From NCBI RefSeq assembly GCF_000717915.1, contig NZ_JOCX01000034.1, positions 6,654 through 70,653 of the forward strand: a DNA stretch of 64,000 nucleotides. The letters are read 5' to 3'. Positions within the stretch are counted from its first letter, which is position 1. Each line of letters starts with the position of its first letter. The DNA is from Streptomyces sp. NRRL S-244 (GTDB lineage: Bacteria > Actinomycetota > Actinomycetes > Streptomycetales > Streptomycetaceae). A program made the position numbers and the translations under genes. Below, piece after piece: positions 26,095 through 36,461 of the stretch. The notes below the pieces were generated by a model. It had not been told where the DNA came from. It saw nothing but the letters and a program-made list of their open reading frames with translations, and made no database searches.

Positions 26095-26705
26095 GCCTGC
26101 ACCTCCTCGGCATCGGGCGAGGCCGCGGTCTCGCCCTTGGAGACGGCCACCTGCCGGACCGTCCCCGGAGCCGCCCCCGTCACCAGCCCGCGGTAGTAGT
26201 CCTGCTCGTCCGTGCCCGGGAAGATCGAGTGCGGCGACTCCACCATGCCCTCGGTCAGGCCCGCGAGCAGCTGCTCCTTGGTGTAGATGAGCGATTCGCG
26301 GCTGGAGTCGGCCAGTTCGAACTCGTTCGTCATCGTCAGCGCCCGCGTCGGGCAGGCCTCGATGCACAGCCCGCACAGGATGCAGCGGGCGTAGTTGATC
26401 TGGTAGACCCGCCCGTACCGCTCGCCCGGGGAGTAGCGCTCCTCCTCGGTGTTGTCCGCGCCCTCCACGTAGATGGCGTCGGCGGGGCAGGCCCAGGCGC
26501 ACAGCTCGCAGCCGATGCACTTCTCCAGGCCGTCCGGGTGCCGGTTCAGCTGGTGCCGTCCGTGGAAGCGCGGAGCGGTGGTCTTCTGCTGCTCCGGGTA
26601 CTGCTCGGTGAGGCGCTTCTTGAACATGGCCTTGAAGGTCACGCCGAAGCCGGCCACCGGGTTCTGCCACTTCTCGCCCTGTTCGGCATCAGACTTGTCA
26701 GACAT
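26091..26705 (-). CDS. nuoI: NADH-quinone oxidoreductase subunit I (two 4Fe-4S)
   Basis: A 204-residue peripheral ferredoxin-like subunit that passes electrons towards cluster N2. Two canonical motifs are present: Cys63, 66, 69 and 73 ([12 protein letters not shown]) and Cys108, 111, 114 and 118 ([12 protein letters not shown]). The start MSDKSDAEQ at 26705 is preferred over an upstream in-frame start; it overlaps the nuoH end by 8 bp. The extension after residue 150 is longer than in E. coli and lacks cysteines. Confidence 0.96.
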   Translation of the reverse strand: MSDKSDAEQGEKWQNPVAGFGVTFKAMFKKRLTEQYPEQQKTTAPRFHGRHQLNRHPDGLEKCIGCELCAWACPADAIYVEGADNTEEERYSPGERYGRVYQINYARCILCGLCIEACPTRALTMTNEFELADSSRESLIYTKEQLLAGLTEGMVESPHSIFPGTDEQDYYRGLVTGAAPGTVRQVAVSKGETAASPDAEEVQA

Positions 26706-28068
26706 TCTCAGCACCCTCCTCTCGGTCACTGTCAGTATTCGTCCCGCCACTGACAATCAGCTCCCGCTCACTGCGAGGCCGCCTGCGCGGTACGGGTGCC
26801 AGGTGCTGGCCGGGCTTGGGCGGTACGGGGAACCCGCCCGCCAGCGGGTCGAACGGCTCGGCCCCGGCGGCCTCGCCGGCCTGCTCGGCGGCCGCCTTCT
26901 CCTTCCGGTCGCGGAAGAGGTCCGCGACGAAGGACAGCAGCAGGATCGCGACGACCGCGCCGCCGACGTACAGGACGATCTCCGAGAAGTCGTAACTCTC
27001 GTTGCGCAGCGCCCGGACGGTCGCGACCAGCATCAGCCAGACCACGGAGACCGGGATCAGGACCTTCCAGCCGAGCTTCATCAGCTGGTCGTAGCGCACG
27101 CGGGGCAGCGTGCCGCGCAGCCAGATGAAGAAGAAGAGCAGTAGCTGGACCTTGATGACGAACCAGAGCATCGGCCACCAGCCGTGGTTCGCGCCCTCCC
27201 AGAAGTGGCTGATCGGGTACGGGGCCCGCCAGCCGCCGAGGAAGAGGGTGACCGAGACCGCCGAGACGGTGACCATGTTGACGTACTCGGCCAGCATGAA
27301 CAGCGCGAACTTGATGGAGGAGTACTCGGTGTTGAAGCCGCCGACGAGGTCGCCCTCGGACTCCGGCATGTCGAACGGCGCGCGGTTCGTCTCGCCGACC
27401 ATCGTGATGACGTAGATGATGAACGAGACCGGCAGCAGCACGATGTACCAGCGGTCCGCCTGCGCCTCCACGATCGCCGAGGTCGACATCGACCCGGAGT
27501 AGAGGAAGACCGAGGCGAAGGCCGCGCCCATCGCGATCTCGTACGAGATCATCTGCGCGCAGGAGCGCAGGCCGCCGAGCAGCGGGTACGTCGAGCCCGA
27601 GGACCAGCCCGCGAGGACGATGCCGTAGATGCCGACCGAGGCGACCGCGAGGATGTAGAGCATCGCGATCGGCAGGTCGGTGAGCTGCATCGTGGTGCGC
27701 TGGCCGAAGATCGAGACCTCGTCGTCGGCCGGGCCGAACGGGATCACCGCGATGGCCATGAAGGCCGGGATCGCCGCGATGATCGGGGCCAGGACGTACA
27801 CCACCTTGTCGGCCCGCTTGACGATGAGGTCTTCCTTGAGCATCAGCTTCACGCCGTCGGCGAGCGACTGGAGCATGCCCCAGGGGCCGTGCCGGTTGGG
27901 GCCGATGCGCAGCTGCATCCAGGCGACGACCTTGCGCTCCCACACGATGGAGAAGAGCACGGTCACCATCAGGAAGGCGAAGCAGAACACCGCCTTGACG
28001 ACGACGAGCCACCAGACGTCCCTGCCGAACAGGGAGAGGTCCTCGGCCGCGAGCTGTACCGCGTTCAC
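26698..28068 (-). CDS. nuoH: NADH-quinone oxidoreductase subunit H
   Basis: A 456-residue membrane subunit that forms the quinone chamber with NuoB and NuoD. Eight helices and the conserved loops [22 protein letters not shown] and [24 protein letters not shown] are intact. The GTG at 28068 overlaps the nuoG stop (GTGA). E. coli NuoH has 325 residues; here a charged and Pro-rich tail of about 80 residues ([20 protein letters not shown] and on) follows the last helix, probably cytosolic. It overlaps nuoI by 8 bp. Confidence 0.97.
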   Translation of the reverse strand: MNAVQLAAEDLSLFGRDVWWLVVVKAVFCFAFLMVTVLFSIVWERKVVAWMQLRIGPNRHGPWGMLQSLADGVKLMLKEDLIVKRADKVVYVLAPIIAAIPAFMAIAVIPFGPADDEVSIFGQRTTMQLTDLPIAMLYILAVASVGIYGIVLAGWSSGSTYPLLGGLRSCAQMISYEIAMGAAFASVFLYSGSMSTSAIVEAQADRWYIVLLPVSFIIYVITMVGETNRAPFDMPESEGDLVGGFNTEYSSIKFALFMLAEYVNMVTVSAVSVTLFLGGWRAPYPISHFWEGANHGWWPMLWFVIKVQLLLFFFIWLRGTLPRVRYDQLMKLGWKVLIPVSVVWLMLVATVRALRNESYDFSEIVLYVGGAVVAILLLSFVADLFRDRKEKAAAEQAGEAAGAEPFDPLAGGFPVPPKPGQHLAPVPRRRPRSERELIVSGGTNTDSDREEGAENV

Positions 28069-30572
28069 GCGCCCACCTCCGCAGGGGTGCCGCTGCCGTC
28101 GGCCGGCGTCGCCGGACCGATCCGTACGAGAGTGCCCGGGTGGGCCCCGGTGTCGGCGAGGACGCCGTGCCCGGTGGAGTTCAGCGGGAGCCAGACCACC
28201 CGGTCGGGCATCTCGGTGATCCGCAGCGGGAGTTCCGCGGAGCCGGCCGGGCCGGTCACCGCGAGGACGTCGCCGTCCTTGACTCCGGTCTCGGCGGCCG
28301 TGGCGGCCGACAGCCGGGCGGCCGCCTCGTGCCGGGTGCCGGCCAAGGCGTCGTCGCCCTCCTGGAGCCGGCCCAGGTCGAGCAGGAGCCGGTGGCCCGC
28401 GAGGACCGCCTCGCCCGCTCCGGGGCGGGGCAGCGGCGCGGTGTCCGCGGAGTGCTCGGCGGCGCGCTCCCCGGCCCACGGGCCGAGCGCGTCGAGCTCG
28501 CGGCGTACGGCGTGTACGTCGGGCAGCGCGATCGGCCGGTCGGCCGCGTCGGCCAGCATGTGCAGCACGCGGGCGTCGGCGGGGGCGAGCCGGCGGGTCA
28601 TCTGGTCGGGCTTCAGGGCGGCCTCGAACGGCCGGACCCTGCCCTCCCAGTTGATGAACGCTCCGGCCTTCTCGGCGACGGCCGCGACCGGGAAGACCAC
28701 GTCCGCGTGGTCGGTGACCTGGCCGGGCCGCAGTTCCAGCGAGACCACGAAGGCCTCCTGGAGGGCGACCAGCGCCCGGGCCGGGTCCGGCAGGTCGGCG
28801 ACCTCGACGCCCGCGACCAGCAGGGCGGAGAGCTCGCGCCCGGCGGCTGCTTCGACGATCTGGCCGGTGTCGCGGCCGTAGCGGTGCGGGAGTTCGTCCA
28901 GCCCCCAGGCGGTGGCGACCTCGTCGCGGGCCCGCGGGTCGGTGGCCGGACGGGCCCCCGGCAGCAGCGACGGCAGGGCGCCCGCCTCGACGGCGGCCCG
29001 CTCCCCGGCCCGGCGCGGGATCCACACGAGCTGCGCTCCGGTGGCGGCGGCGGCCCGTACGGCGGCGGTCAGCGCGCCGGGCACGCCGGCCAGGCGCTCC
29101 CCGACGACGATGACCGCGCCGGCCTGCCGCAGCGCGTCGGCGGCCCCGGCCCCGCCGGCCTCCAGGCCGGTCCGGGAGGCCAGGGCGGCGAGCCACTCGG
29201 GTTCGGTGCCGGGGGCGGCGGCCAGCAGGGTGCCGCCCGCCTTCTCCAGGCCGCGGGTCGCGAACGGGGCCAGGGCGAAGGTCCGCTGCTTGTGCTTGCG
29301 GTGGGCCTTGCGCAGCCGCAGGAAGACTCCGGGGGCCTCCTCCTCGGACTCGATGCCTGCGAGCAGGACGGCGGGCGCCGCCTCCAGCTTCGCGTACGTC
29401 ACACCGCGGCCGTCGAGGTCCTTGCCGGTGCCGGCCACGGTGGCGGCCAGGAACTCGGCCTCCTCCGCGCTGTGGATCCGGGCCCGGAAGTCGATGTCGT
29501 TGGTGTCGAGGACGACGCGGGCGAACTTGGCGTACGCGTAGGCGTCCTCGACGGTGAGCCGCCCGCCGGTCAGCACCCCGGCCCGGCCGCGCGCGGCGGC
29601 GAGCCCGGCGGCCGCGGCCTCCAGGGCCTCGGGCCAGCTGGCCGGGGCGAGGACCCCGTCCGTACCGCGCACCAGCGGGGTGGTGAGGCGGTCGGGGCGC
29701 TGCGCGTAGCGGAACCCGAAGCGGCCCTTGTCGCAGATCCACTCCTCGTTGACCTCGGGGTCCTCGGCGGCCATCCGGCGCAGCACCTTGCCGCGGCGGT
29801 GGTCGGTCCGGGTCGCGCAGCCGCCCGCGCAGTGCTCGCACACGCTCGGGGAGGAGACGAGGTCGAACGGGCGGGAGCGGAACCGGTAGGCGGCCGAGGT
29901 GAGGGCGCCGACGGGGCAGATCTGGATGGTGTTGCCGGAGAAGTACGACTCGAAGGGGTCGCCTTCGCCGATGCCGACCTGCTGGAGCGCTCCGCGCTCC
30001 AGGAGCTCGATCATCGGGTCCCCGGCGACCTGGTTGGAGAAGCGGGTGCAGCGCGCGCACAGGACGCACCGCTCGCGGTCCAGCAGCACCTGGGTGGAGA
30101 CCGGGACCGGCTTCTCGTACGTGCGCTTCTTGCCCTCGAAACGCGAGTCGCTCTGCCCGTGGGACATCGCCTGGTTCTGCAGCGGGCACTCGCCGCCCTT
30201 GTCGCAGACCGGGCAGTCCAGCGGGTGGTTGATGAGCAGCAGCTCCATCACCCCGCGCTGGGACTTCTCGGCGACCGGGGAGGTCAGCTGCGTCTTGACG
30301 ACCATGCCGTCGGTGCAGGTGATGGTGCAGGAGGCCATCGGCTTGCGCTGGCCCTCGACCTCGACGATGCACTGGCGGCAGGCGCCGACCGGGTCGAGGA
30401 GGGGGTGGTCGCAGAACCGGGGGATCTCGATGCCGATCTGCTCGGCGGCCCGGATGACCAGGGTCCCCTTGGGCACCGACAGTTCGATGCCGTCGATGGT
30501 CAGGGAGACCAGGTCCTCGGGTGGTACGGCAGCCTCTCCGCCACCGGTCGGAGCATTAGTGGTGACGGTCAT
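28065..30572 (-). CDS. nuoG: NADH-quinone oxidoreductase subunit G
   Basis: An 835-residue large iron-sulfur subunit. The N-terminal 2Fe-2S domain has [19 protein letters not shown] and the fourth Cys in MASC. The His-liganded 4Fe-4S site lies in [17 protein letters not shown], and [13 protein letters not shown] with CPVGAL gives the next cluster. [15 protein letters not shown] near residue 245 is the extra N7-type Cys set that starts the molybdopterin-like domain. The rest is Ala-rich and more variable, as usual in actinobacteria. The ATG overlaps the nuoF stop (ATGA). Confidence 0.96.
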   Translation of the reverse strand: MTVTTNAPTGGGEAAVPPEDLVSLTIDGIELSVPKGTLVIRAAEQIGIEIPRFCDHPLLDPVGACRQCIVEVEGQRKPMASCTITCTDGMVVKTQLTSPVAEKSQRGVMELLLINHPLDCPVCDKGGECPLQNQAMSHGQSDSRFEGKKRTYEKPVPVSTQVLLDRERCVLCARCTRFSNQVAGDPMIELLERGALQQVGIGEGDPFESYFSGNTIQICPVGALTSAAYRFRSRPFDLVSSPSVCEHCAGGCATRTDHRRGKVLRRMAAEDPEVNEEWICDKGRFGFRYAQRPDRLTTPLVRGTDGVLAPASWPEALEAAAAGLAAARGRAGVLTGGRLTVEDAYAYAKFARVVLDTNDIDFRARIHSAEEAEFLAATVAGTGKDLDGRGVTYAKLEAAPAVLLAGIESEEEAPGVFLRLRKAHRKHKQRTFALAPFATRGLEKAGGTLLAAAPGTEPEWLAALASRTGLEAGGAGAADALRQAGAVIVVGERLAGVPGALTAAVRAAAATGAQLVWIPRRAGERAAVEAGALPSLLPGARPATDPRARDEVATAWGLDELPHRYGRDTGQIVEAAAGRELSALLVAGVEVADLPDPARALVALQEAFVVSLELRPGQVTDHADVVFPVAAVAEKAGAFINWEGRVRPFEAALKPDQMTRRLAPADARVLHMLADAADRPIALPDVHAVRRELDALGPWAGERAAEHSADTAPLPRPGAGEAVLAGHRLLLDLGRLQEGDDALAGTRHEAAARLSAATAAETGVKDGDVLAVTGPAGSAELPLRITEMPDRVVWLPLNSTGHGVLADTGAHPGTLVRIGPATPADGSGTPAEVGA

Positions 30573-31918
30573 GCGTTCACCTCCGTGTCAGCCCAGAGGG
30601 TCGACTTCTTGGGGTCGAAGGGGCAGCCCTTGCCCGTGATGTGCTGCTCGTACTCCTCGCGGAAGTACTTGAGCGAGGAGAAGATCGGGCTGGCGGCGCC
30701 GTCTCCGAGGGCGCAGAACGACTTGCCGTTGATGTTGTCGGCGATGTCGTTCAGCTTGTCGAGGTCGGACATGACGCCCTTGCCGGCCTCGATGTCGCGG
30801 AGCAACTGGACCAGCCAGTACGTGCCTTCGCGGCAGGGAGTGCACTTGCCGCAGGACTCGTGGGCGTAGAACTCGGTCCAGCGGGTGACGGCCCGCACCA
30901 CGCAGGTCGTCTCGTCGAAGCACTGGAGAGCCTTGGTGCCGAGCATGGAGCCGGCCGCGCCGACGCCCTCGTAGTCCAGCGGGACGTCCAGGTGCTCGTC
31001 CGTGAACATGGGGGTGGACGAGCCGCCCGGGGTCCAGAACTTCAGCCGGTGCCCGGGGCGCATCCCGCCGCTCATGTCGAGCAGCTGGCGCAGGGTGATG
31101 CCGAGCGGGGCCTCGTACTGGCCGGGGCCGGCGACGTGCCCGGAGAGCGAGTACAGGGTGAAGCCGGGGGACTTCTCGGTGCCCATCGACTTGAACCAGT
31201 CCTTGCCCCGGTTCAGGATCGCGGGAACCGAGGCGATGGACTCCACGTTGTTGACGACAGTGGGGCACGCGTAGAGCCCCTCGACGGCAGGGAAGGGGGG
31301 ACGCAGCCGGGGCTGACCGCGCCGGCCTTCGAGGGAGTCGAGGAGTGCCGTCTCCTCACCGCAGATGTACGCGCCCGCCCCCGCGTGCACCGTGATGTCG
31401 AGCTTCAGTCCGCTCCCGAGGATGTCCTCCCCGAGGTATCCGGCCTCGTACGCCTCGCGCACCGCCTCGTGCAGGCGCCGCAGGACCGGCACGACCTCGC
31501 CGCGCAGGTAGATGAAGGCGTGCTCCGACCGGATCGCGTAGCAGGCAATGATCATTCCCTCGATGAGGGAGTGCGGGTTGGCGAAGAGAAGGGGGATGTC
31601 CTTGCAGGTTCCCGGCTCCGACTCGTCCGCGTTCACGACGAGGTAGTGCGGCTTTCCGTCGCCCTGCGGGATGAACTGCCACTTCATTCCGGTGGGGAAG
31701 CCCGCGCCGCCGCGGCCGCGCAGACCGGAGTCCTTCACGTATGCGATGAGGTCGTCCGGGGTCATCGCGAGCGCCTTGCGCAGGCCCTCGTACCCCTCGT
31801 GGCGCCGGTAGGTGTCCAGCGTCCACGACTGCGGCTCGTCCCAGAAGGCCGACAGCACGGGCGCCAGCAGCTTCTCCGGGGCGCCGTTCTCATGCATTTC
31901 GGCAGTCACCGTCATCAC
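30569..31918 (-). CDS. nuoF: NADH-quinone oxidoreductase subunit F
   Basis: A 449-residue NADH- and FMN-binding subunit that takes electrons from NADH. Key parts: [16 protein letters not shown] (NADH/FMN loop), [14 protein letters not shown] (FMN site), [19 protein letters not shown], and [13 protein letters not shown] with a later Cys in SFCALGD binding the 4Fe-4S cluster. Start: GTG at 31918 is given; ATG at 31915 in the overlap TGATG is an equally good start with one residue less. Confidence 0.97.
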   Translation of the reverse strand: MMTVTAEMHENGAPEKLLAPVLSAFWDEPQSWTLDTYRRHEGYEGLRKALAMTPDDLIAYVKDSGLRGRGGAGFPTGMKWQFIPQGDGKPHYLVVNADESEPGTCKDIPLLFANPHSLIEGMIIACYAIRSEHAFIYLRGEVVPVLRRLHEAVREAYEAGYLGEDILGSGLKLDITVHAGAGAYICGEETALLDSLEGRRGQPRLRPPFPAVEGLYACPTVVNNVESIASVPAILNRGKDWFKSMGTEKSPGFTLYSLSGHVAGPGQYEAPLGITLRQLLDMSGGMRPGHRLKFWTPGGSSTPMFTDEHLDVPLDYEGVGAAGSMLGTKALQCFDETTCVVRAVTRWTEFYAHESCGKCTPCREGTYWLVQLLRDIEAGKGVMSDLDKLNDIADNINGKSFCALGDGAASPIFSSLKYFREEYEQHITGKGCPFDPKKSTLWADTEVNA

Positions 31919-32661
31919 TCCCCCTCCTCGGTGGCAGCAGAAGCCTCACCACGCGGGTGCACGACCTTGCCGAGCTGCGGGGTCTCGCCGCGCGCGATGC
32001 GCAGCCCGATCAGGGAGGCGGGGCCGGCGCCGCCGCTCGCCTCGACCGCGCCCTCGCGCTCGTCCGGGAAGCCCGCCAGGATCCGGGCCGTCTCCTTGTA
32101 CGTGCACAGCGGCGCGCCCCGGGTCGGCGCGACGGGCCGGCCGGCGATCAGGTCGTCGACCATGGCCTTGGCGGACTCGGGGGTCTGGTTGTCGAAGAAC
32201 TCCCAGTTGACCATCACCACGGGGGCGTAGTCGCAGGCCGCGTTGCACTCGATGTGCTCCAGCGTGACCTTGCCGTCCGGGGTGGTCTCGTTGTTGCCGA
32301 CCCCGAGGTGCTGCTTGAGCTCGTCGAAGATCGCGTCGCCGCCCATGACCGCGCACAGGGTGTTCGTGCAGACGCCGACCTGGTAGTCGCCCGAGGCCTT
32401 GCGCCGGTACATCGTGTAGAAGGTGGCCACGGCGGTGACCTCGGCGGTGGTCAGGCCCAGCACCTCGGCGCAGAACCGGATGCCGGTGCGCGAGACGAAT
32501 CCCTCTTCCGCCTGGGTCAGGTGCAGCAGCGGCAGCAGCGCGGAGCGGCTGTCGGGGTAGCGGGCGACGACCTCCTTCGCGTCCGCTTCGAGCCGGGCGC
32601 GTACGTCGGCCGGGAAATCGGGGGCGGGAAGCTGCGGCATCCCCAGTTGGACGTCGGTCAT
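31915..32661 (-). CDS. nuoE: NADH-quinone oxidoreductase subunit E (2Fe-2S)
   Basis: A 248-residue thioredoxin-like-fold subunit carrying the 2Fe-2S cluster N1a: VCTNTLCAV (two Cys) and [13 protein letters not shown] (two Cys). The family core is about 165 residues; the C-terminal 80 residues ([20 protein letters not shown] and on) are the actinobacterial extension. The ATG at 32661 overlaps the nuoD stop (ATGA). It pairs with NuoF in the NADH-oxidising module. Confidence 0.96.
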   Translation of the reverse strand: MTDVQLGMPQLPAPDFPADVRARLEADAKEVVARYPDSRSALLPLLHLTQAEEGFVSRTGIRFCAEVLGLTTAEVTAVATFYTMYRRKASGDYQVGVCTNTLCAVMGGDAIFDELKQHLGVGNNETTPDGKVTLEHIECNAACDYAPVVMVNWEFFDNQTPESAKAMVDDLIAGRPVAPTRGAPLCTYKETARILAGFPDEREGAVEASGGAGPASLIGLRIARGETPQLGKVVHPRGEASAATEEGE

Positions 32662-34013
32662 CGGTCGACGCCTCCCATCACGGGGTCGATGGAGGCGACG
32701 GCGACGATGACGTCGGCGACCTGGCCGCCCTCGCACATCGCTGCCATGGCCTGCAGGTTGGTGAAGGACGGGTCGCGGAAGTGGACCCGGTAGGGGCGGG
32801 TGCCGCCGTCGGAGACGACGTGGACGCCGAGCTCGCCCTTGGGGGATTCGACCGCCGCGTACGCCTGTCCGGCCGGTACCCGGAAGCCCTCGGTCACCAG
32901 CTTGAAGTGGTGGATGAGGGCCTCCATGGAGGTGCCCATGATGTTCTTGATGTGGTCGAGCGAGTTGCCGAGGCCGTCCGGTCCCATCGCGAGCTGCGCC
33001 GGCCAGGCGATCTTCTTGTCGGCGACCATGACCGGGCCCGGCTCCAGCCGCTCCAGGCACTGTTCGACGATCCGCAGGGACTGGCGCATCTCCTCCAGGC
33101 GGATCAGGAACCGCCCGTACGAGTCGCAGCTCTCGGTGGTCGGCACGTCGAACTCGTAGGTCTCGTACCCGCAGTACGGGTCCGACTTGCGCAGGTCGTG
33201 CGGCAGGCCGGCGGAGCGCAGGATCGGGCCGGTGGCGCCCAGCGCCATGCAGCCGGTGAGGTCGAGGTAGCCGACGTCCTGCATGCGGGCCTTGAAGATG
33301 GGGTTGCCGGTGGCGAGCTTGTCGTACTCCGGCAGGTTCTTCTTCATGGTCTTGAGGAAGTCGCGCAGCTGGTCCACGGCGCCCGGGGGCAGGTCCTGGG
33401 CGAGGCCGCCGGGGCGGACGAACGCGTGGTTCATGCGCAGGCCGGTGATCAGCTCGAAGATGTCGAGGATCAGCTCGCGGTCCCGGAACCCGTAGATCAT
33501 GATCGTGGTCGCGCCCAGCTCCATGCCGCCGGTGGCGATGCACACCAGGTGGGAGGAGAGCCGGTTGAGCTCCATCAGCAGGACGCGGATGACGGTGGCG
33601 CGGTCCGGGATCTGGTCGGTGATGCCGAGCAGCTTCTCGACGCCGAGGCAGTACGCCGTCTCGTTGAAGAACGGCGTCAGGTAGTCCATGCGCGTCACGA
33701 AGGTGGTGCCCTGCGTCCAGTTCCGGAATTCGAGGTTCTTCTCGATGCCGGTGTGCAGGTAGCCGATGCCGCAGCGGGCCTCGGTGACCGTCTCGCCGTC
33801 GATCTCCAGGATCAGCCGGAGCACGCCGTGGGTGGACGGGTGCTGCGGGCCCATGTTGACGACGATCCGCTCGTCGTCGGCCTTCGCCGCGGACTGGACG
33901 ATCTCGTCCCAGTCGCCGCCGGTGACGGTGTAGACGGTGCCTTCGGTGGTCTCCCGGGAGGCCGCGTGGTTCGAGGAGGCGCCGTTTTCCGCGTGGTTCG
34001 AGGTGGGGGACAT
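32658..34013 (-). CDS. nuoD: NADH-quinone oxidoreductase subunit D
   Basis: A 451-residue 49-kDa-type subunit that lines the quinone pocket. It shows [21 protein letters not shown], the conserved [10 protein letters not shown] and the terminal DPVMGGVDR. The N-terminal 45 residues are a variable leader with a repeated SNHA motif ([17 protein letters not shown]), possibly a short duplication. The ATG shares one base with the nuoC stop (TGATG). Confidence 0.97.
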   Translation of the reverse strand: MSPTSNHAENGASSNHAASRETTEGTVYTVTGGDWDEIVQSAAKADDERIVVNMGPQHPSTHGVLRLILEIDGETVTEARCGIGYLHTGIEKNLEFRNWTQGTTFVTRMDYLTPFFNETAYCLGVEKLLGITDQIPDRATVIRVLLMELNRLSSHLVCIATGGMELGATTIMIYGFRDRELILDIFELITGLRMNHAFVRPGGLAQDLPPGAVDQLRDFLKTMKKNLPEYDKLATGNPIFKARMQDVGYLDLTGCMALGATGPILRSAGLPHDLRKSDPYCGYETYEFDVPTTESCDSYGRFLIRLEEMRQSLRIVEQCLERLEPGPVMVADKKIAWPAQLAMGPDGLGNSLDHIKNIMGTSMEALIHHFKLVTEGFRVPAGQAYAAVESPKGELGVHVVSDGGTRPYRVHFRDPSFTNLQAMAAMCEGGQVADVIVAVASIDPVMGGVDR

Positions 34014-34732
34014 CAGCTGTACGACCTCCGCTGGTCGGGAGCCGGGATCTGGGCGCCCTTGTACTCGATGGGGATGCCGCCGAGCGGGTAGTCCTTGCGC
34101 TGCGGGAAGCCCTGCCAGTCGTCCGGCATCATGATCCGGGTGAGCGCCGGGTGCCCGTCGAAGACCAGGCCGAAGAAGTCGTACGTCTCGCGCTCGTGCC
34201 AGTCGTTCGTCGGATAGACGGAGACGAGTGACGGAACGTGCGGGTCGGCGTCCGCGACCGAGACCTCCACGCGCACCACGCGGCCGTGGGTGATCGAGCG
34301 CAGGTGGTAGACGGCGTGCAGCTCGCGGCTCTTGTCGTCGGGGAAGTGGACGCCGCAGACCCCGGTGCAGAGCTCGAAGCGCAGGGCCGGGTCGTCGCGC
34401 AGGGTCTTCGCGACGCGGACGAGGTGCTCGCGGGCGATGTGGAGCGTCAGCTCGCCCCGGTCGACGACGACCTTCTCGATCGCGTTCTCCGGGAGCAGGT
34501 CCTGCTCCTCCAGGGCCCCTTCGAGCTCGTCGACGACCTCGTCGAAGTAGGAACCGTACGGGCGGTGGCTCGCGCCGGGCATGGCCACGGTGCGGACGAG
34601 GCCGCCGTAGCCGCTGGTGTCGCCGCCGCCCGCGGCACCGAACATGCCCTTGCGGACGCCGATGACCTCGGGGCCCTGGGCGCGCGGCGCAGGGACGTTG
34701 CTGCCGTTCTCCGGCTCTTGGGTCTCGCTCAC
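34013..34732 (-). CDS. nuoC: NADH-quinone oxidoreductase subunit C
   Basis: A 239-residue 30-kDa-type subunit. The family signature is seen in [28 protein letters not shown] (WxERExxDxxG), followed by [24 protein letters not shown]. It is separate from nuoD, unlike the fused NuoCD of E. coli. The first 60 residues are a Gly-rich actinobacterial extension. The GTG at 34732 overlaps the nuoB stop (GTGA). Confidence 0.97.
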   Translation of the reverse strand: MSETQEPENGSNVPAPRAQGPEVIGVRKGMFGAAGGGDTSGYGGLVRTVAMPGASHRPYGSYFDEVVDELEGALEEQDLLPENAIEKVVVDRGELTLHIAREHLVRVAKTLRDDPALRFELCTGVCGVHFPDDKSRELHAVYHLRSITHGRVVRVEVSVADADPHVPSLVSVYPTNDWHERETYDFFGLVFDGHPALTRIMMPDDWQGFPQRKDYPLGGIPIEYKGAQIPAPDQRRSYS

Positions 34733-35283
34733 CGGAGCAGCCCCTTCATCTCGATCGTGGGGAGGGCCTTGAGGGCCGCCTCCTCCGCCTCTCGCGCCGC
34801 CTCTTCCCGGTTCACGCCGAGCTTTCCGCCCTGGATCTTCTGGTGGAGCTTGAGGATCGCGTCCATCAGCATCTCGGGGCGCGGCGGGCAGCCGGGGAGA
34901 TAGATGTCCACCGGGACGATGTGGTCGACACCCTGGACAATCGCGTAGTTATTGAACATTCCGCCTGAAGATGCGCAAACCCCCATGGAGATGACCCATT
35001 TGGGAGCGGGCATCTGGTCGTACACCTGCCGCAGCACCGGCGCCATCTTCTGGCTGACCCGCCCGGCCACGATCATCAGATCGGCCTGGCGCGGGGATCC
35101 GCGGAAGACCTCCATGCCGAAGCGGGCCAGGTCGTACCGGCCCGCTCCGGTGGTCATCATCTCGATGGCGCAGCAGGCCAGGCCGAAGGTCGCGGGGAAC
35201 ACGGATGACTTGCGCACCCAGCCCGCGGCCTGTTCGACGGTGGTCAGCAGAAAGCCGCTCGGCAGCTTCTCTTCCAGTCCCAT
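34729..35283 (-). CDS. nuoB: NADH-quinone oxidoreductase subunit B (cluster N2)
   Basis: A 184-residue subunit that holds the terminal 4Fe-4S cluster N2 donating to menaquinone. Its ligands are Cys37 and Cys38 (tandem CC in [10 protein letters not shown]), Cys103 (GVCASSGG) and Cys132 (LPGCPPRPE). It starts 15 bp after the nuoA stop. Length and motif spacing are normal for the family. Confidence 0.98.
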   Translation of the reverse strand: MGLEEKLPSGFLLTTVEQAAGWVRKSSVFPATFGLACCAIEMMTTGAGRYDLARFGMEVFRGSPRQADLMIVAGRVSQKMAPVLRQVYDQMPAPKWVISMGVCASSGGMFNNYAIVQGVDHIVPVDIYLPGCPPRPEMLMDAILKLHQKIQGGKLGVNREEAAREAEEAALKALPTIEMKGLLR

Positions 35284-35298
35284 GGGAAATTCAGCCCC

Positions 35299-35658
35299 TC
35301 AGTCCCATTCCAGGCCGCCGCGGCGCCACACGTAGGCGTAGGCGACGAAGACGGTGAGCACGAAGAGCAGCATCTCGACGAGCCCGAAGATCCCCAGGGA
35401 GTCGAAGGTGACGGCCCAGGGGTAGAGGAAGACAACTTCGATGTCGAAGACGATGAAGAGCATCGCCGTCAGGTAGTACTTGATGGGGAAGCGACCGCCA
35501 CCGGCCGGCGTGGGCGTCGGCTCGATGCCGCACTCGTACGCCTCGAGCTTCGCCCGGTTGTACCGTTTTGGGCCGATCAGCGTGGCCATGACCACGGAGA
35601 AGATCGCAAACCCTGCGCCGAGGGCGCCGAGCACGAGGATGGGCGCGTACGCATTCAC
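35299..35658 (-). CDS. nuoA: NADH-quinone oxidoreductase subunit A
   Basis: A 119-residue three-helix subunit and first gene of the operon. Typical parts are KLEAYECGIEPTPTPAGGGRFPIKYYLTAMLFIVFDIEVVFLYPWA, with the conserved Cys in the quinone-site loop. The GTG at 35658 is chosen because AGGAGC precedes it closely and an upstream in-frame ATG would add an unrelated 37-residue leader that runs into the operator region. The candidate Rex site begins 97 bp upstream. Confidence 0.96.
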   Translation of the reverse strand: MNAYAPILVLGALGAGFAIFSVVMATLIGPKRYNRAKLEAYECGIEPTPTPAGGGRFPIKYYLTAMLFIVFDIEVVFLYPWAVTFDSLGIFGLVEMLLFVLTVFVAYAYVWRRGGLEWD

Positions 35659-35754
35659 GCTCCTCGCTCCTTCCAGTCGTCCTTGACCGTTGGACCGCTG
35701 TGCCGGCGCCGAGCGAGCCGCCCCGCGAAGATCGCCCAACTCGACGAGATCGCA

Positions 35755-35770
35755 TGTGAGGCAGTTCACA
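35755..35770. promoter_or_regulatory. Candidate Rex operator upstream of nuoA
   Basis: TGTGAGGCAGTTCACA has the half-sites and 16-bp span of the Rex operator described in Streptomyces coelicolor (TGTGAACGCGTTCACA), matching at all outer positions. Rex is an NADH/NAD+ sensor known to control nuo and cyd genes there. The site lies 97 bp before the nuoA start and just downstream of a TAAGAT box on the minus strand (35792-35787). Confidence 0.75.
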
Positions 35771-36461
35771 AGCCGGACTGCTGCGCATCTTATGCCCGGT
35801 GGTCTGTGATCTGCGACACGGGTAACAACAACGAGTTTGTGATCTCCACCACCTGACGAACGATCATGAAGTCCGATGAGCTGTGATCTTCATACGCGAA
35901 GCATCCACATGATCACCAAAGGTGACATCCGACCCCGTTACCGCAGGTAGAAGGGTGATGGCACTATCAAACGATGGCGGGTGCAGGCAAATTTGCGAGA
36001 TCAAGCCTTGCACGGTAAAGGAAATCGCCGTCGCCCGGCCGGGGGAGGCCCCGGGGACGGGAGTGGACGGACGAAAAGAGGGGCGGGACGCGTGCGCGCG
36101 TTCACGAGCGGCGGGCCCGGGCGGCCGGCCCGCCGGGGGCGGCGCCCCACGGGAAGTTCACGGACGGATCACGGACGGACCACAGAGCCCTCACAGTGAG
36201 ACGGTTCTGTGACCTGCGCCACTCCGAATTCTTGGTTCCGAAAGCGGGCTTGGCCATCTGTCCGCAGGGATGGTAGGTCGTGGATCAATTCGGACTTATT
36301 GCGGAAACCCCTTGATCACAGCCTTGTGACGGCGTGTCCGATACGTCCGTTACGGCGTCAATAAGACGCGCGGCGCGCCCGGTTAGCCCGGTTCGCGGAC
36401 AACTGTGGCGCAGACCACGTTTCTTGAAGGGAACCCGGGCCCCCTGATAGCGGTTGTCCTC
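35771..36461. other. Long divergent intergenic region (nuoA / NlpC-P60)
   Basis: About 690 bp without a convincing gene. On the nuo side there are a TAAGAT -10-like box (minus strand) and three TGTGATCT direct repeats at 35805, 35838 and 35882. In the middle is a GC-rich block with CGGACGGA repeats (about 36160-36180). On the other side are a hairpin (36181-36211), the dyad TCACAGCCTTGTGA (36316-36329) and a relatively AT-rich stretch leading into the cell-wall hydrolase gene. No riboswitch consensus was recognised. Confidence 0.6.
36181..36211 (+). other. RNA hairpin in the presumed leader of the NlpC/P60 gene
   Basis: CACAGAGCC (36181-36189) pairs with GGTTCTGTG (36203-36211) with one G-U pair, and TCAC-A-GTGA forms the inner stem. 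It lies 250 bp before the start codon. It could be a leader element or the end of an unannotated small transcript. Confidence 0.4.

Noticed and set aside
32658..34732. Possible fused nuoCD as in E. coli
   Set aside because: A stop codon and new ATG (TGATG) separate nuoC and nuoD; the two frames differ.
35922..36212. Small plus-strand frame of 96 codons in the nuoA / NlpC-P60 gap
   Set aside because: No ribosome site, Arg/Gly-rich composition and no family; the region has regulatory-looking repeats.
36181..36461. c-di-AMP (ydaO-type) riboswitch upstream of the NlpC/P60 gene
   Set aside because: Expected from other actinobacterial cell-wall hydrolase genes, but the conserved core sequences were not seen.
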